From CAZSVE01 sp964610175 (GTDB taxonomy: Bacteria; Pseudomonadota; Gammaproteobacteria; HK1): 20,278 nt of DNA. The first letter of the stretch is position 1, and every line of letters begins with the position of its first letter. Shown here piece after piece: positions 1 through 7,470 of this stretch. A program made the position numbers and the translations under genes. The DNA is taken from the NCBI GenBank assembly GCA_964610175.1, contig CAZSVE010000051.1:1-20278 (forward strand), in the 5' to 3' direction. The notes under the pieces are model-generated. The model saw only the letters and a list, made by a program, of their open reading frames with translations. It searched no databases and was not told where the DNA came from.

Positions 1-55
1 ATCAACCCCTTCGCGGCAACGGGGAGGGAGTGGCTAAGGCCTCTCCCTTACCCAC
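1..55 (+). mobile_element. 3' end of a group II intron (truncated by window edge)
   Basis: This stretch matches the 3' end of the intron at 9981-11409 almost base for base: a GGCAAC-loop hairpin, then an AGGGAG/CTCCCT stem, ending in CTTACCCAC. Similarity to the 11.4 kb copy stops after base 55, where the flanks differ, so 55/56 is the likely 3' splice junction. Only the region after domain V is present because the window begins inside the element. Orientation is plus, as in the other two copies. Confidence 0.7.
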
Positions 56-108
56 CAGCGAAACGGATGTTTCGATAAAGGGATAGCGGGATTGCATCCT
101 GCGCGGGC

Positions 109-526
109 TCACTTTGCAACACTACGCAATAACGCTTTGAACCCTGCCTGGTCAAAATGATGGTCGGTCGTCAACGCGCCCGTCAGTTTCCTCTCTTTCA
201 TCACGACAAAGGAAATACAGTCTGTAAGTCCCCATTCTTTGTCCGCGCGATAGGAATAGAATGCGAGCGCCTCTGAAAACAGATCAGGGCTGACCGGTAG
301 AACTTCCACACCCTCGTCGTCTCGAAGATCGTTCAGGGCGTTTACGGCCAACTCCCGCCAAGGAAGTTTTGCCAAGGCATTGCCGATTTCAGTCAGAATG
401 GCTTCGGTCGTAATGAGCCGACTATCGATTTCATCAGCCAATTGCAATGCTCGAGTGTGGAATTCGTCGCGGGAATTCAACAGGGCCAGGATATAATCCG
501 GTATCCAGAAAAATGGGGTTATTCAT
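109..526 (-). pseudogene. PIN-domain (VapC-like) toxin, frameshifted near its start
   Basis: PIN-domain toxins are small metal-dependent RNases paired with an antitoxin. The ATG at 526-524 opens with MNNPIFLDTG, the usual N-terminus carrying the first catalytic Asp. The reading frame then breaks, and continues from about 495 as YILALLNSRDEFHTRAL. Removing one base near 495-497 joins both parts into a protein of about 139 residues, normal for the family. Later acidic positions are present: TEAILTEIGNAL, GLTDCIS and TTDHHF. The ATG overlaps the antitoxin stop as ATGA, the coupling typical of toxin-antitoxin operons. Without the frameshift the gene would look fully functional, so it is either inactivated or carries a single base error. 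A TTG at 480 could start a shorter product, but it would lack the first catalytic Asp. Confidence 0.8.
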
Positions 527-753
527 CCTTTTTCGGTTCCGTACAGGTAATGGTCATGTTGCGTCGCCAAATCGGAACCCCCCAAATCCATTGCCCGATC
601 CGAAAGTTTTTGAAGGATTCTCTTCCTCCGTCCCGGTTTTTTCCCCGGCTTCATCTCGACGCGAATCGAATATCGTTGATTGGGCAATAAATCAATCTTT
701 TCCTCGGGCATGAAAACATGTCCGTCGTATGTTGCATAAAGCGTTTGCGCCAC
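523..753 (-). CDS. Antitoxin of the PIN toxin pair (AF0104/DUF104-like)
   Basis: This predicted 76-residue protein opens with VAQTLYATYDGHVFMPEE, matching small antitoxins that begin with a 'YATYDGxVFxPEE' beta-strand and lie just upstream of a PIN toxin. The C-terminal half is basic, then polar (PGKKPGRRKR followed by SDRAMDLGG), as expected for a toxin-neutralising tail. I chose the GTG at 753 because an AGAGAG ribosome site lies about 7 bases upstream and the conserved strand starts there; the frame stays open to 852, but that extension is Cys/Arg-rich and unlike the family. Its TGA overlaps the toxin ATG. The downstream toxin is frameshifted, so this may now be an orphan antitoxin. The family assignment is from sequence style only. 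Confidence 0.7.
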   Translation of the reverse strand: MAQTLYATYDGHVFMPEEKIDLLPNQRYSIRVEMKPGKKPGRRKRILQKLSDRAMDLGGSDLATQHDHYLYGTEKG

Positions 754-776
754 GATTGAACTCTCTTTGACAGAGT

Positions 777-795
777 GAAAAATGCAAGATTTTTC
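777..795. promoter_or_regulatory. 7-bp inverted repeat upstream of the antitoxin
   Basis: GAAAAAT (777-783) and ATTTTTC (789-795) form a perfect inverted repeat around GCAAG. It lies between the aceF stop and the antitoxin GTG, about 24 bases from that start. Antitoxins of this kind often autoregulate through such operators, so an operator is possible. Its AT-rich arms could also be a weak aceF terminator. Confidence 0.35.
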
Positions 796-805
796 GTGTG
801 AGCGC

Positions 806-2086
806 CTACAACAACAAGCGCCGGATATCCGCCAAATAGGAACAGATGACATTCATGAACCGGGCCCCATTGGCACCGTCGATGACGCGGTGGTCATAGG
901 CAAGGGAGAGCGGCAACATGCGCCGCGGCTGGAATTCACCCTCCCGGTAGACGGGTTGTATGCTGGATCGGGTGACGCCCAGGATGGCCACCTCGGGGGC
1001 GTTGAGGATCGGGGTGAATCCGGTGCCACCAATCCCGCCCAGGCTGGAGATGGTGAAGCACCCCCCTTGGAGGTCCCTGGGGCCGATCCTTTTGTTGCGC
1101 GCCTTGTCGCCGATGGTGGCAAGTTCCTCGGCGAGTTCGAAGATGCCCTTCTTGTCCACATCCCGGATGACGGGGACTACCAGTCCCTCCGGGGTATCCA
1201 CCGCCACCCCGATATGATAGTAGTGCTTGATGACGAGGTTCTCCCCATCGGGGGCGAGGGATGCGTTGAAGGTGGGGAAGGCCTCGAGGGCAGCCACGGA
1301 GGCCTTGATCAAGAAACCCAGCAGGGTGACGCGCGCGCCACGGGCCTCGGCCTCGGCCCGGAGCGATTGGCGAAATGCCTCCAGATCGGTGATGTCGGCG
1401 ACATCGTGGTGGGTCACATGGGGGACTTGGGTCCATGTCCGGGACAGGTGGGTACCGGAAAGCCTTTGGATGCGAGTCAGGGGCCTGGTTTCCACCGTGC
1501 CGAATTCGGAGAAATCCATGACCGGGGCCTGGGTTTCGGGGGAGGGACCTCGGGGGGCAGTCCCCATGTCCGTACCCGTCTCTCCGTGGGCACCTTCGGG
1601 TGCCTTGGCGGCCCGCTCCACGTCTTCGCGCAGGATGCGACCCCTGGGGCCCGTTCCTTTCATGCCACCGAGATCGATGCCGAGCTCCCGCGCCAGGCGC
1701 CGCACCGACGGGGATGCATGGGGCGGGATGGCGGGAGAGGGGATGTCCGGGGAGGAGGTGCCGATTTGGGCCCGGTCCTCGGAAAGGGTCGGGGGATCGG
1801 CTGCGGGGATGGGTGATTCTCCTTGATCTTGCCCCGACTGATCCTGTTCCGACGCCATGGTCAGGATCAGGTCTCCTTCGGAGACCTTGTCGCCGACGCT
1901 GACTGCGATCTGCTCGACGACCCCGGCGCGAGGGGAGGGGACCTCCAGGGTCGCCTTGTCGCTTTCCAGGGTGACGAGGGGATCGTCGGGCTCGATCCTG
2001 GCCTGTGGTGCCACCAATACCTCGATGATCTCCACCTCCTTGAAATCACCGATATCGGGAATCTTTATTTCCGTTATCGTAGTCAT
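806..2086 (-). CDS. aceF: Dihydrolipoamide acetyltransferase, E2 of pyruvate dehydrogenase
   Basis: E2 moves the acetyl group from lipoamide to CoA and forms the core of the pyruvate dehydrogenase complex. The 426-residue protein has one lipoyl domain at about 1-80 with the lipoylated lysine in LESDKATLE (K44), an acidic, Pro/Ala/Ser-rich linker, a peripheral-subunit-binding domain at about 124-160 (SPSVRRLARELGIDL), and a C-terminal acyltransferase domain ending in the active-site motif DHRVIDGANG (H399, D403). The start MTTITEIKIPDIGDF fits the family. The frame extends upstream to 2143, but that part resembles no lipoyl domain. A GAGGAG lies about 12 bases upstream of the chosen ATG, which is rather far. 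One lipoyl domain is fewer than the three of E. coli AceF but common elsewhere. No aceE or lpd is adjacent, so the complex genes are dispersed or partly outside the window. Confidence 0.93.
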   Translation of the reverse strand: MTTITEIKIPDIGDFKEVEIIEVLVAPQARIEPDDPLVTLESDKATLEVPSPRAGVVEQIAVSVGDKVSEGDLILTMASEQDQSGQDQGESPIPAADPPTLSEDRAQIGTSSPDIPSPAIPPHASPSVRRLARELGIDLGGMKGTGPRGRILREDVERAAKAPEGAHGETGTDMGTAPRGPSPETQAPVMDFSEFGTVETRPLTRIQRLSGTHLSRTWTQVPHVTHHDVADITDLEAFRQSLRAEAEARGARVTLLGFLIKASVAALEAFPTFNASLAPDGENLVIKHYYHIGVAVDTPEGLVVPVIRDVDKKGIFELAEELATIGDKARNKRIGPRDLQGGCFTISSLGGIGGTGFTPILNAPEVAILGVTRSSIQPVYREGEFQPRRMLPLSLAYDHRVIDGANGARFMNVICSYLADIRRLLL

Positions 2087-2168
2087 AGAAAGGCATGCTC
2101 CTCGTTTGATTGATTTCTCCCTGAAATGGAAAAATGACCACACGGGAAGAACACAGCGAATATTTTTC

Positions 2169-2192
2169 TTATTTCCCGCTCATCTTCGCTAG
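2169..2192 (+). repeat. Miniature head-to-tail fragment of the dispersed repeat
   Basis: The 24 bases join the conserved head (TTATTTCCCGCTC) directly to the conserved tail (CTTCGCTAG) of the dispersed repeat, with the interior missing. It abuts the longer copy at 2197-2301, so the two form a tandem. Confidence 0.45.
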
Positions 2193-2196
2193 TTGC

Positions 2197-2301
2197 TTAT
2201 TTCCCGTTCGGCTTCACGATTGGATCGAACTTTACAATGCACCGATTTTGCCTTACCAATACCGGGTCATGCTTTGTCGGATCGAGCACAAGCTTCGCTA
2301 G
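2197..2301 (+). repeat. Dispersed intergenic repeat, copy A
   Basis: Conserved head TTATTTCCCGTTCGGCTTC, middle CGATTTTGCCTTACCAAT, tail TCGAGCACAAGCTTCGCTAG. The same order of blocks recurs at 3801, 5370, 14497 (inverted) and 17771. This copy lies between the bioD stop and the aceF start. It contains no open reading frame and no obvious terminal inverted repeats. Confidence 0.75.
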
Positions 2302-2357
2302 GGATAAACGCGCTTTTTGGACCTGCAGGATCGTAAAAAAGTAAGAAGCGGACCTTT

Positions 2358-3053
2358 TCATCGTCGTTGCTGGGAAAAAATCCTCTCGATGATTGTTAGC
2401 CGTCCCGCGAAATCAGCCACGGAGGGCTCCGAGAGCCAGGGTATCGTGGCGAGGAGCGGTGCATCGATGCGCGTCTCAAGGGTGAGGATGTTCTCCTCGC
2501 TTCGCGCCATATCGGGTTCCGTATGATTGGCCACCCAGCCCAGCAATCGGTTCCCCCCGTGCCTGATACCGGCTACCGAGAGCAGTGCATGATTGAGGCA
2601 GCCCAGGCGAATGCCCACCACCAGGATCACCGGCAGTCCCAGGTGCCTGGCCAGATCGGCCACGGTCTCGGTGGCGGTCAGGGGGACCAGCCATCCACCC
2701 ACTCCCTCTACCACGCAGTGATCGGCGAGCCCGGTGAGTGCCCGGTAGCAGGAGGCTATTTTGGCCAGGGATATGTCGCGCCCAATCTCGGCGGCGGCGA
2801 TGTGGGGCGCGATGGCAGGTGCGAAGGCGAACGGGTTGACGAGGTCATAGGGGGTCGGGACGGAGGATTGATGCAGTAATCGTTCCGCGTCTTCGTTGCG
2901 AAGTCCGGCTCCAGTAGAGCGGCAGCCGCTCGCCACGGGCTTCATGCCGATGGCCGAGGCCCCGGAAGTCTGGAGTGCCGCCATGATGCCCAGGGTGACC
3001 CAGGTCTTTCCGACGGCGGTGTCGGTGCCGGTAATGAACAGATCGAGGGACAT
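2358..3053 (-). CDS. bioD: Dethiobiotin synthetase
   Basis: BioD closes the ureido ring of biotin: an ATP-dependent carboxylation of 7,8-diaminopelargonate to dethiobiotin in the cytoplasm. The 231-residue length is typical. The P-loop is GTDTAVGKT (residues 9-17). The KPVASG motif near residue 38, the EGVGGWLVPL motif near residue 115 and the late NHTEPDM (the nucleotide-base loop) all match the family. The start is the ATG at 3053 with AGGGGA about 7 bases upstream. No other bio genes are visible nearby; the upstream neighbour is an RDD membrane protein about 96 bases away on the same strand. The reading frame is undamaged. Confidence 0.93.
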   Translation of the reverse strand: MSLDLFITGTDTAVGKTWVTLGIMAALQTSGASAIGMKPVASGCRSTGAGLRNEDAERLLHQSSVPTPYDLVNPFAFAPAIAPHIAAAEIGRDISLAKIASCYRALTGLADHCVVEGVGGWLVPLTATETVADLARHLGLPVILVVGIRLGCLNHALLSVAGIRHGGNRLLGWVANHTEPDMARSEENILTLETRIDAPLLATIPWLSEPSVADFAGRLTIIERIFSQQRR

Positions 3054-3149
3054 ACTGGTTTCCCCTGTTGGCGGGAGGATGGAATCATTGGTTTCGGGGT
3101 ACCCGGGCGGGGCTTCGGCCAGCTCGAAGTTGCCACTCGGCCGCGCCGA

Positions 3150-3638
3150 TCAGCGCCTGGGTTTTGCCCGTCGCGGCATGAACACCAATACGGTTCCGGA
3201 TAATCGATCATGCCAGCTTTTGCGCTCATCATCGATAAGCACCCAAAGAAAACCCATGCCGAGCACCGACCAGGATACTATCGCCGACAGGAAGCGAATC
3301 CATACCCGCCGCCAGGTAACCCGCTTGCCATTTTCCCCTTCCAGGCGGATTCGCCAGGCACGCATTCCCAGGGTCTGTCCGTGCATCCAACACCAACCGA
3401 AATACAGGAAACAAACCCCGAAGAGATATAGCTGATATGCCGGATGCCAGGGATGTTCCGGGGCAATGGCAGGTGTCCTGAAAACCAGGTGGATGGGGAG
3501 GTGCGCGAAGAGCAATATGGCGATCATCAGGAGAGTGTCGTAGCCGGCTGCCCCGATTCGGCGAACAAAACCGGCGGGTCGACGCAAATCCGGGGGGGGA
3601 TCCGGAATTCCCCCATTGGCGGTTGGGTTATCGTTCAC
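3150..3638 (-). CDS. RDD-family inner-membrane protein
   Basis: The 162-residue protein has three hydrophobic helices at about 35-54 (LLMIAILLFAHLPIHLVF), 68-88 (YQLYLFGVCFLYFGWCWM) and 113-133 (FLSAIVSWSVLGMGFLWVLI). The conserved Arg and first Asp of the RDD family sit before helix 1 in RRIGAAGYD, and the late Asp lies in the WHDRLSGTVLV tail. GQTLGMRAWRIRLE after helix 2 is also characteristic. Family members are membrane proteins of mostly unknown role, some linked to ion antiport. No ATG is in frame, so the GTG at 3638 is the likely start although no clear ribosome site precedes it. It lies between mrp and bioD on the same strand; co-transcription with bioD is possible. Confidence 0.85.
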   Translation of the reverse strand: MNDNPTANGGIPDPPPDLRRPAGFVRRIGAAGYDTLLMIAILLFAHLPIHLVFRTPAIAPEHPWHPAYQLYLFGVCFLYFGWCWMHGQTLGMRAWRIRLEGENGKRVTWRRVWIRFLSAIVSWSVLGMGFLWVLIDDERKSWHDRLSGTVLVFMPRRAKPRR

Positions 3639-3800
3639 GGATGAATGGGGTTTCCGAACATGTCGGCGTCTTATGCCAGGACCGAAGCGGGATGGGTCGA
3701 GGCGCGCGCATCGGGAGCTTCATTTTTCCGATGCCTGCGGTGAATTGCCTGTTTCCCGGACTGGCACGCGGGGAAGCGATTACTGTCGAGGTGATGGTTC

Positions 3801-3908
3801 GTTTGTTCCCCGCTCGGCTTCACGATTGGATCAAGCCTTGGCAAGGCGCCGATTCCGCCTTACCAATCCTCGATCATGCGTTGTCGGCTCGAGGCGAAGC
3901 TTCGCTAG
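3801..3908 (+). repeat. Dispersed intergenic repeat, copy B (supplies the mrp stop codon)
   Basis: The head is CCCCGCTCGGCTTCACGAT, the middle CGATTCCGCCTTACCAAT and the tail TCGAGGCGAAGCTTCGCTAG. Bases 3801-3908 align with copy A at 2197-2301 along the whole length. The tail contains the perfect palindrome GCGAAGCTTCGC. The terminal CTAG overlaps the mrp coding end: the mrp stop (TAG on the minus strand, 3907-3905) is read from the repeat. Confidence 0.75.
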
Positions 3909-4996
3909 GAATCGCTGATGACGATGCTCGGAAAGGCCTTGCTGAAGTCTTTTGCCTGCAAGGAGAGCTTTGCCGACATGCGCCTTGCGATCTCGTGAAA
4001 CTGCTTCGCGCTAGCCCCCTCCGGGTCCTTGATCACCGTCGGTTCTCCCTCATCGGTATCGACGCGGATGGCCATATCCAGCGGCAGGCCACCAAGGAAA
4101 TTCACTCCATATTCCTCCGACATGCGCGCCCCTCCGCCCTCGCCGAAGATATACTCTTCGTGTCCACATTTACTGCAGATATGAATGCTCATATTCTCCA
4201 CGATACCGAGCACGGGAACATTTACCTTTTCGAACATCTTGAGTCCTTTCCTGGCGTCGAGCAGGGCGATGTCCTGGGGCGTGGTCACGATGACGGCACC
4301 ACTGACCGGGATCTTCTGCGCCAGTGTCAACTGCGTGTCCCCCGTTCCCGGCGGCAGGTCGACGATCAAATAATCGAGATCGCGCCAATTGGTGTCCTTC
4401 AATAGTTGCTCCAGGGCCTGGGTTATCATGGGGCCGCGCCAGATCATCGGCGTGTCTTCCTCCACCAGGTAACCGATGGACATGGATTGAATGCCGTGGC
4501 TCATGATGGGTTCCAGGGATCTGCCGTCCTTGGATTCCGGTTGGGCATGAGCACCCAACATGCGGGGTTGGCTGGGGCCATAGATATCGGCATCCAGGAT
4601 GCCCACGTTGCCTCCGTCGGCGAGAAGGGCAAGGGCCAGATTGACGGCTACCGTGGATTTTCCGACGCCCCCCTTGCCGGAGGCGATGGCCACGATGTTC
4701 TTTGCGTTCTTGAAGGCCTCCACGCCCTGTTGAACCGCATGGGAGGCTACCTTCCATTGTATCTCCACATCGATCTTCGCACCGTCGGCAACCGGGGCCA
4801 GCCACGCTTGCAGCGCTTCGCGCAGTGTGTCGGCATATTTCTCGGCGGGGAACCCCAAGGTCACGGTAACGGTTAGCGTATCTTCGCCGATGGCAATATT
4901 CTTGATGGCCTTGGCCGACACCAAATCCTTTTCTAGGTAGGGGTCCACATACTCGCCGAGTGCGGCCTCTACCTTCTCTCGGGACAATTCAGACAT
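3905..4996 (-). CDS. mrp: Mrp/ApbC-type iron-sulfur cluster carrier ATPase
   Basis: Mrp/ApbC (NBP35 family) binds and transfers Fe-S clusters to client proteins in an ATPase-dependent way. The 363-residue protein has an N-terminal MIP18/DUF59 domain at about 1-85, the deviant Walker A GKGGVGKST at 107-115, DADIYGPSQPRMLG at 136-149, a Walker B-like LIVDLPPGTGD at 210-220, and the cluster-binding pair in CSKCGHEE (C274, C277). I chose the ATG at 4996: AGGAGA lies about 7 bases upstream and the MIP18 domain starts right after. The open frame continues to 5146 but without family similarity. The last codons run into repeat copy B, which provides the stop. The gene is divergent from hisN across a 545-base gap. 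Confidence 0.94.
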   Translation of the reverse strand: MSELSREKVEAALGEYVDPYLEKDLVSAKAIKNIAIGEDTLTVTVTLGFPAEKYADTLREALQAWLAPVADGAKIDVEIQWKVASHAVQQGVEAFKNAKNIVAIASGKGGVGKSTVAVNLALALLADGGNVGILDADIYGPSQPRMLGAHAQPESKDGRSLEPIMSHGIQSMSIGYLVEEDTPMIWRGPMITQALEQLLKDTNWRDLDYLIVDLPPGTGDTQLTLAQKIPVSGAVIVTTPQDIALLDARKGLKMFEKVNVPVLGIVENMSIHICSKCGHEEYIFGEGGGARMSEEYGVNFLGGLPLDMAIRVDTDEGEPTVIKDPEGASAKQFHEIARRMSAKLSLQAKDFSKAFPSIVISDS

Positions 4997-5059
4997 AGAG
5001 TGATCTCCTAAGGAAACATTTCCAGACCGCACCAAGGGACAAGCGCGGCAATATTTTGT

Positions 5060-5077
5060 CTGGCGAAGCTTCGCCAG
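5060..5077. repeat. Solo palindrome related to the repeat tail
   Basis: CTGGCGAAGCTTCGCCAG is a perfect 18-bp palindrome. Its core GGCGAAGCTTCGC equals the tail of copies B and E of the dispersed repeat, but no head or middle block accompanies it. It sits in the mrp leader about 64 bases upstream of the mrp ATG, where it could form a hairpin in the mRNA. Confidence 0.6.
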
Positions 5078-5369
5078 GATTGAACTCCCCTGAAAACCGA
5101 CGGCCTCGAAGATCGACGGACTCGATATTTTCCGGTGGAATTTCACGAGGCAGGGGAATAGCGAATAGTCGTCGTTATTCTAGCCTATGCGCGTTGAATC
5201 CGACACCACTCCACTCACTCTACCATCGGCCTCTTCCGTCTGTTACCGAGGCCGTTGGAAAACGTCTTATCCTGAAGATGGCCTGGGAAACGGCAAAGAA
5301 GGAAATTCTTGGGGTGCTTGATTTACCGAGTCGGAATTACCGAGAATTGGGGCTGGTCCTGATATTTGG

Positions 5370-5518
5370 TTTATTTCCCGCTTTTCCCGCTCGGCTTCGA
5401 AAATGAGTCGCCATTTACGGAACAGTAAGTTTTTGCTCTTCGAAAAAGTTTTACAGAACAGCAATTTTGCCTTGCCGATGCCTGGGTCTGCTATCGGTTC
5501 GAGCACGAGCTTCGCCTG
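5370..5518 (+). repeat. Dispersed intergenic repeat, copy C (longer form)
   Basis: The head is duplicated (TTATTTCCCGC then TTTTCCCGCTCGGCTTCG). After about 35-40 extra bases come the middle block AATTTTGCCTTGCC and the tail TCGAGCACGAGCTTCGCCTG. It is about 40 bases longer than the other copies. It ends about 24 bases before the chosen hisN start and so occupies the hisN leader. The rest of the divergent mrp-hisN gap (4997-5541) holds only the solo palindrome and an imperfect hairpin CGGCCTC/GAGGCCG at 5227-5254; I see no clear promoter. Confidence 0.65.
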
Positions 5519-5541
5519 TGTCATCTTACGGAGAGAATGAA

Positions 5542-6306
5542 TTGGAAAGCTTCATCACCCTGGCCGACCGTCTTGCCGATACGGCGCGGGGGATTGTCCT
5601 CGCCAATTATCGGAAACACACCGTGGTCGAGGATAAACCGGACCATACGCCGGTGACTGCGGTGGATCGCGCGGTGGAGGCGGAACTGCGGCGGATTATC
5701 GAAGCCGCCTATCCCGATCACGGTGTCATCGGAGAGGAGTTCGCGCCCTATCGACCGGATGCCGAGTACGTTTGGATCATCGATCCCATCGATGGCACCA
5801 AGGCGTTCTTGTGCGGGATCCCGGTGTTCGGGACGTTGATTGCCCTGACACACCGGGGCATTCCCATTCTCGGCATCATCGATCAACCGGTAAACCGGGA
5901 ACGTTGGCTCGGTGTGCAAGGTCGATCCACCACTTTGAACGGGGCGCGGATCGATACCAGGGCGTGTTCGGACTTGATCCTGGCGACGCTGTGCGCAACC
6001 ACCCCGGAGATGTTTACGGGCGCTGCGGCGAGTAACTTCGAGCGTCTGGGAAAGGCGGTGAAAATGATCCGCTACGGCACCGATTGTTATGGCTACGGGT
6101 TGCTGGCATGTGGTTTCGTCGATCTGGTGGTGGAAGCGGATTTGTCACCGTATGATTATTTTGCCCATGTGCCCATCGTCCAGGGGGCCGGCGGCATCAT
6201 CACGGATTGGGCGGGCCAGGCGCTTACCTTGCGGCACACGGCCTCCCGGATCATTGCCGCGGGGAATCGGAGTGTACACCGGGCCGCGCTTTCCCTGCTG
6301 GCGTAA
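5542..6306 (+). CDS. hisN: Inositol-monophosphatase-family phosphatase, probably histidinol-phosphatase HisN
   Basis: The 254-residue protein carries the metal-binding motifs of the IMPase fold: GEE (64-66), DPIDGT (81-86) and the late EADLSPYDYFAHVPIVQGAGG region containing the third metal site. The YDYFAHVPI form, in place of the usual WDxAA, is characteristic of the HisN type, which removes phosphate from histidinol phosphate; other IMPase substrates (inositol phosphate, PAP) remain possible. I chose the TTG at 5542 because GGAGAG stands 6 bases upstream; a GTG at 5518 in the same frame has no ribosome site and lies in repeat copy C. mazG follows after 56 bases, so the two may be co-transcribed. 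That gap contains a short tandem duplication (TTCGAATCCGA twice). The reading frame is intact. Confidence 0.85.
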   Translation: MESFITLADRLADTARGIVLANYRKHTVVEDKPDHTPVTAVDRAVEAELRRIIEAAYPDHGVIGEEFAPYRPDAEYVWIIDPIDGTKAFLCGIPVFGTLIALTHRGIPILGIIDQPVNRERWLGVQGRSTTLNGARIDTRACSDLILATLCATTPEMFTGAAASNFERLGKAVKMIRYGTDCYGYGLLACGFVDLVVEADLSPYDYFAHVPIVQGAGGIITDWAGQALTLRHTASRIIAAGNRSVHRAALSLLA

Positions 6307-6362
6307 AGGTTCGAATCCGATTCGAATCCGATTTTCATCTACCCCGAGAGCAATAACCTCCC

Positions 6363-7160
6363 ATGGCCGATATTTCATCTCTCCTCGATCTCATGGAACG
6401 CCTGCGCGATCCCAGGGATGGCTGTCCCTGGGATCGGATGCAGACATTCGCTTCTCTGGCATCGTATACCGTGGAGGAGGCCTACGAGGTGGCCGATGCC
6501 ATTTCCCGCGATGATATGGCGGATCTTGCCTCGGAATTGGGTGATTTACTGTTTCATATCGTCTTTCATGCCCAGATAGCCAGGGAGGCGGGGCTTTTCG
6601 ATTTCGAAGCGGTGGTGTCGGGTATCGTGGGCAAGATGACCCGCCGCCATCCCCATGTGTTTGCCGGAGAGCAGGCCGGGGATATCGCGGCGTTGACCAC
6701 GGCCTGGGAGGCCCAAAAGGCGGCGGAGCGGAAGGGATCGGAGACCAGCCTGATGGATCAGGTGACGAAGGGGCTTCCCGCCATGCGACGCGCGGTGAAA
6801 CTCCAAAAAAAGGCGGCGCAAGTGAAATTGGACGAGGCGGGGGCGTTGTCCGTCATGGCAAGATTGCGAGAGGACATGCGGGAGCTGGAAAGCGAGGCCG
6901 GCGCGGGTGGCGAGAGAAGTACCGCGGGGGGCGATAGAGATACCAGGATCAGGATTGGAAACCTCTTGTTTGCCTGCGTGCGTCTTGCCCGGCATCTCGA
7001 TGTCGATCCGGACGAGGCATTGCGTGAAGCGAATGCCGGCTTCGAGTACCGGTTTCGAGCGGTGGAAAAGGCGCTACTGTCTCAGGGCAAGGCAATCCTT
7101 ACCGCGAGCCCCGAAGAGCTGGATACCCTATGGAAGGAGGTGGGCTCGGAAGAAGGGTGA
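6363..7160 (+). CDS. mazG: Nucleoside triphosphate pyrophosphohydrolase
   Basis: MazG hydrolyses (d)NTPs to monophosphates and pyrophosphate and clears aberrant nucleotides. The 265-residue length matches the E. coli enzyme. Motifs of the first MazG domain are clear: LRDPRDGCPWDRMQTF, the metal-binding EEAYEVADAI and ELGDLLFHIVFHAQ, and MTRRHPHVF. The second half keeps GLPAMRRAVKLQKKAA and the IRIGNLLFACVRLARHLDVDPDEALREANAGFEYRF block. A Gly/Arg-rich stretch (EAGAGGERSTAGGDRDTRI) separates the helices of the second domain. The ATG at 6363 has no Shine-Dalgarno; the bases before it (ACCTCCC) even resemble its complement. The gene is intact and directly precedes the decayed urea block. Confidence 0.92.
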   Translation: MADISSLLDLMERLRDPRDGCPWDRMQTFASLASYTVEEAYEVADAISRDDMADLASELGDLLFHIVFHAQIAREAGLFDFEAVVSGIVGKMTRRHPHVFAGEQAGDIAALTTAWEAQKAAERKGSETSLMDQVTKGLPAMRRAVKLQKKAAQVKLDEAGALSVMARLREDMRELESEAGAGGERSTAGGDRDTRIRIGNLLFACVRLARHLDVDPDEALREANAGFEYRFRAVEKALLSQGKAILTASPEELDTLWKEVGSEEG

Positions 7161-7470
7161 TGCCCTGGAGACCATGGCGCTGCCCTGTAATCGAATCGAG
7201 TCGTTGTCTTTCGATGCAGGTATCGGAAGAACGAGAATTCTGGGAAACCCGGCGCCGGAGCCCATCTCCGCCCAGGGAGCGGTCTCCCGCGGTAGTTTTC
7301 TCTTTGGTTGCGGCCCGGTCGCTCCAGGGATCCTCCCGAGTTCGATTGTGGTTTTGCCGCGCTGCCTGGATCGGTTTTTTCGCCATCTTGTTGGCCGGAA
7401 AATCGTTACGCCGATTTTCTACTCGCTCTGTGTGCCTTTGTGGTTTGTCGATTTCCCGCTCGACTTCGCA
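7161..7470. other. Stretch without a recognisable gene between mazG and the ureE tail
   Basis: Several frames are open here, but none gives a protein I recognise, and none resembles the UreE N-terminal domain that should precede the ureE tail. At its end, ATTTCCCGCTCGACTTCGCA (7451-7470) resembles the head of the dispersed repeat. The ureE similarity begins directly after it, so a repeat fragment may mark the deletion breakpoint. Confidence 0.4.

Noticed and set aside
59..74. Perfect hairpin CGAAAC-GGAT-GTTTCG after the PIN toxin
   Set aside because: No T-run on either strand, so it is not supported as a terminator; it may be chance.
782..1826. Long open frames on the plus strand opposite aceF
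   Set aside because: They are antisense shadows of a GC-rich gene; translations are low-complexity Gly/Arg/Pro with no domain, while the minus strand is a clear E2.
6350..6365. ACCTCCC before the mazG ATG as a regulatory anti-Shine-Dalgarno
   Set aside because: No pairing ribosome site for mazG is visible nearby, so it has nothing obvious to mask.
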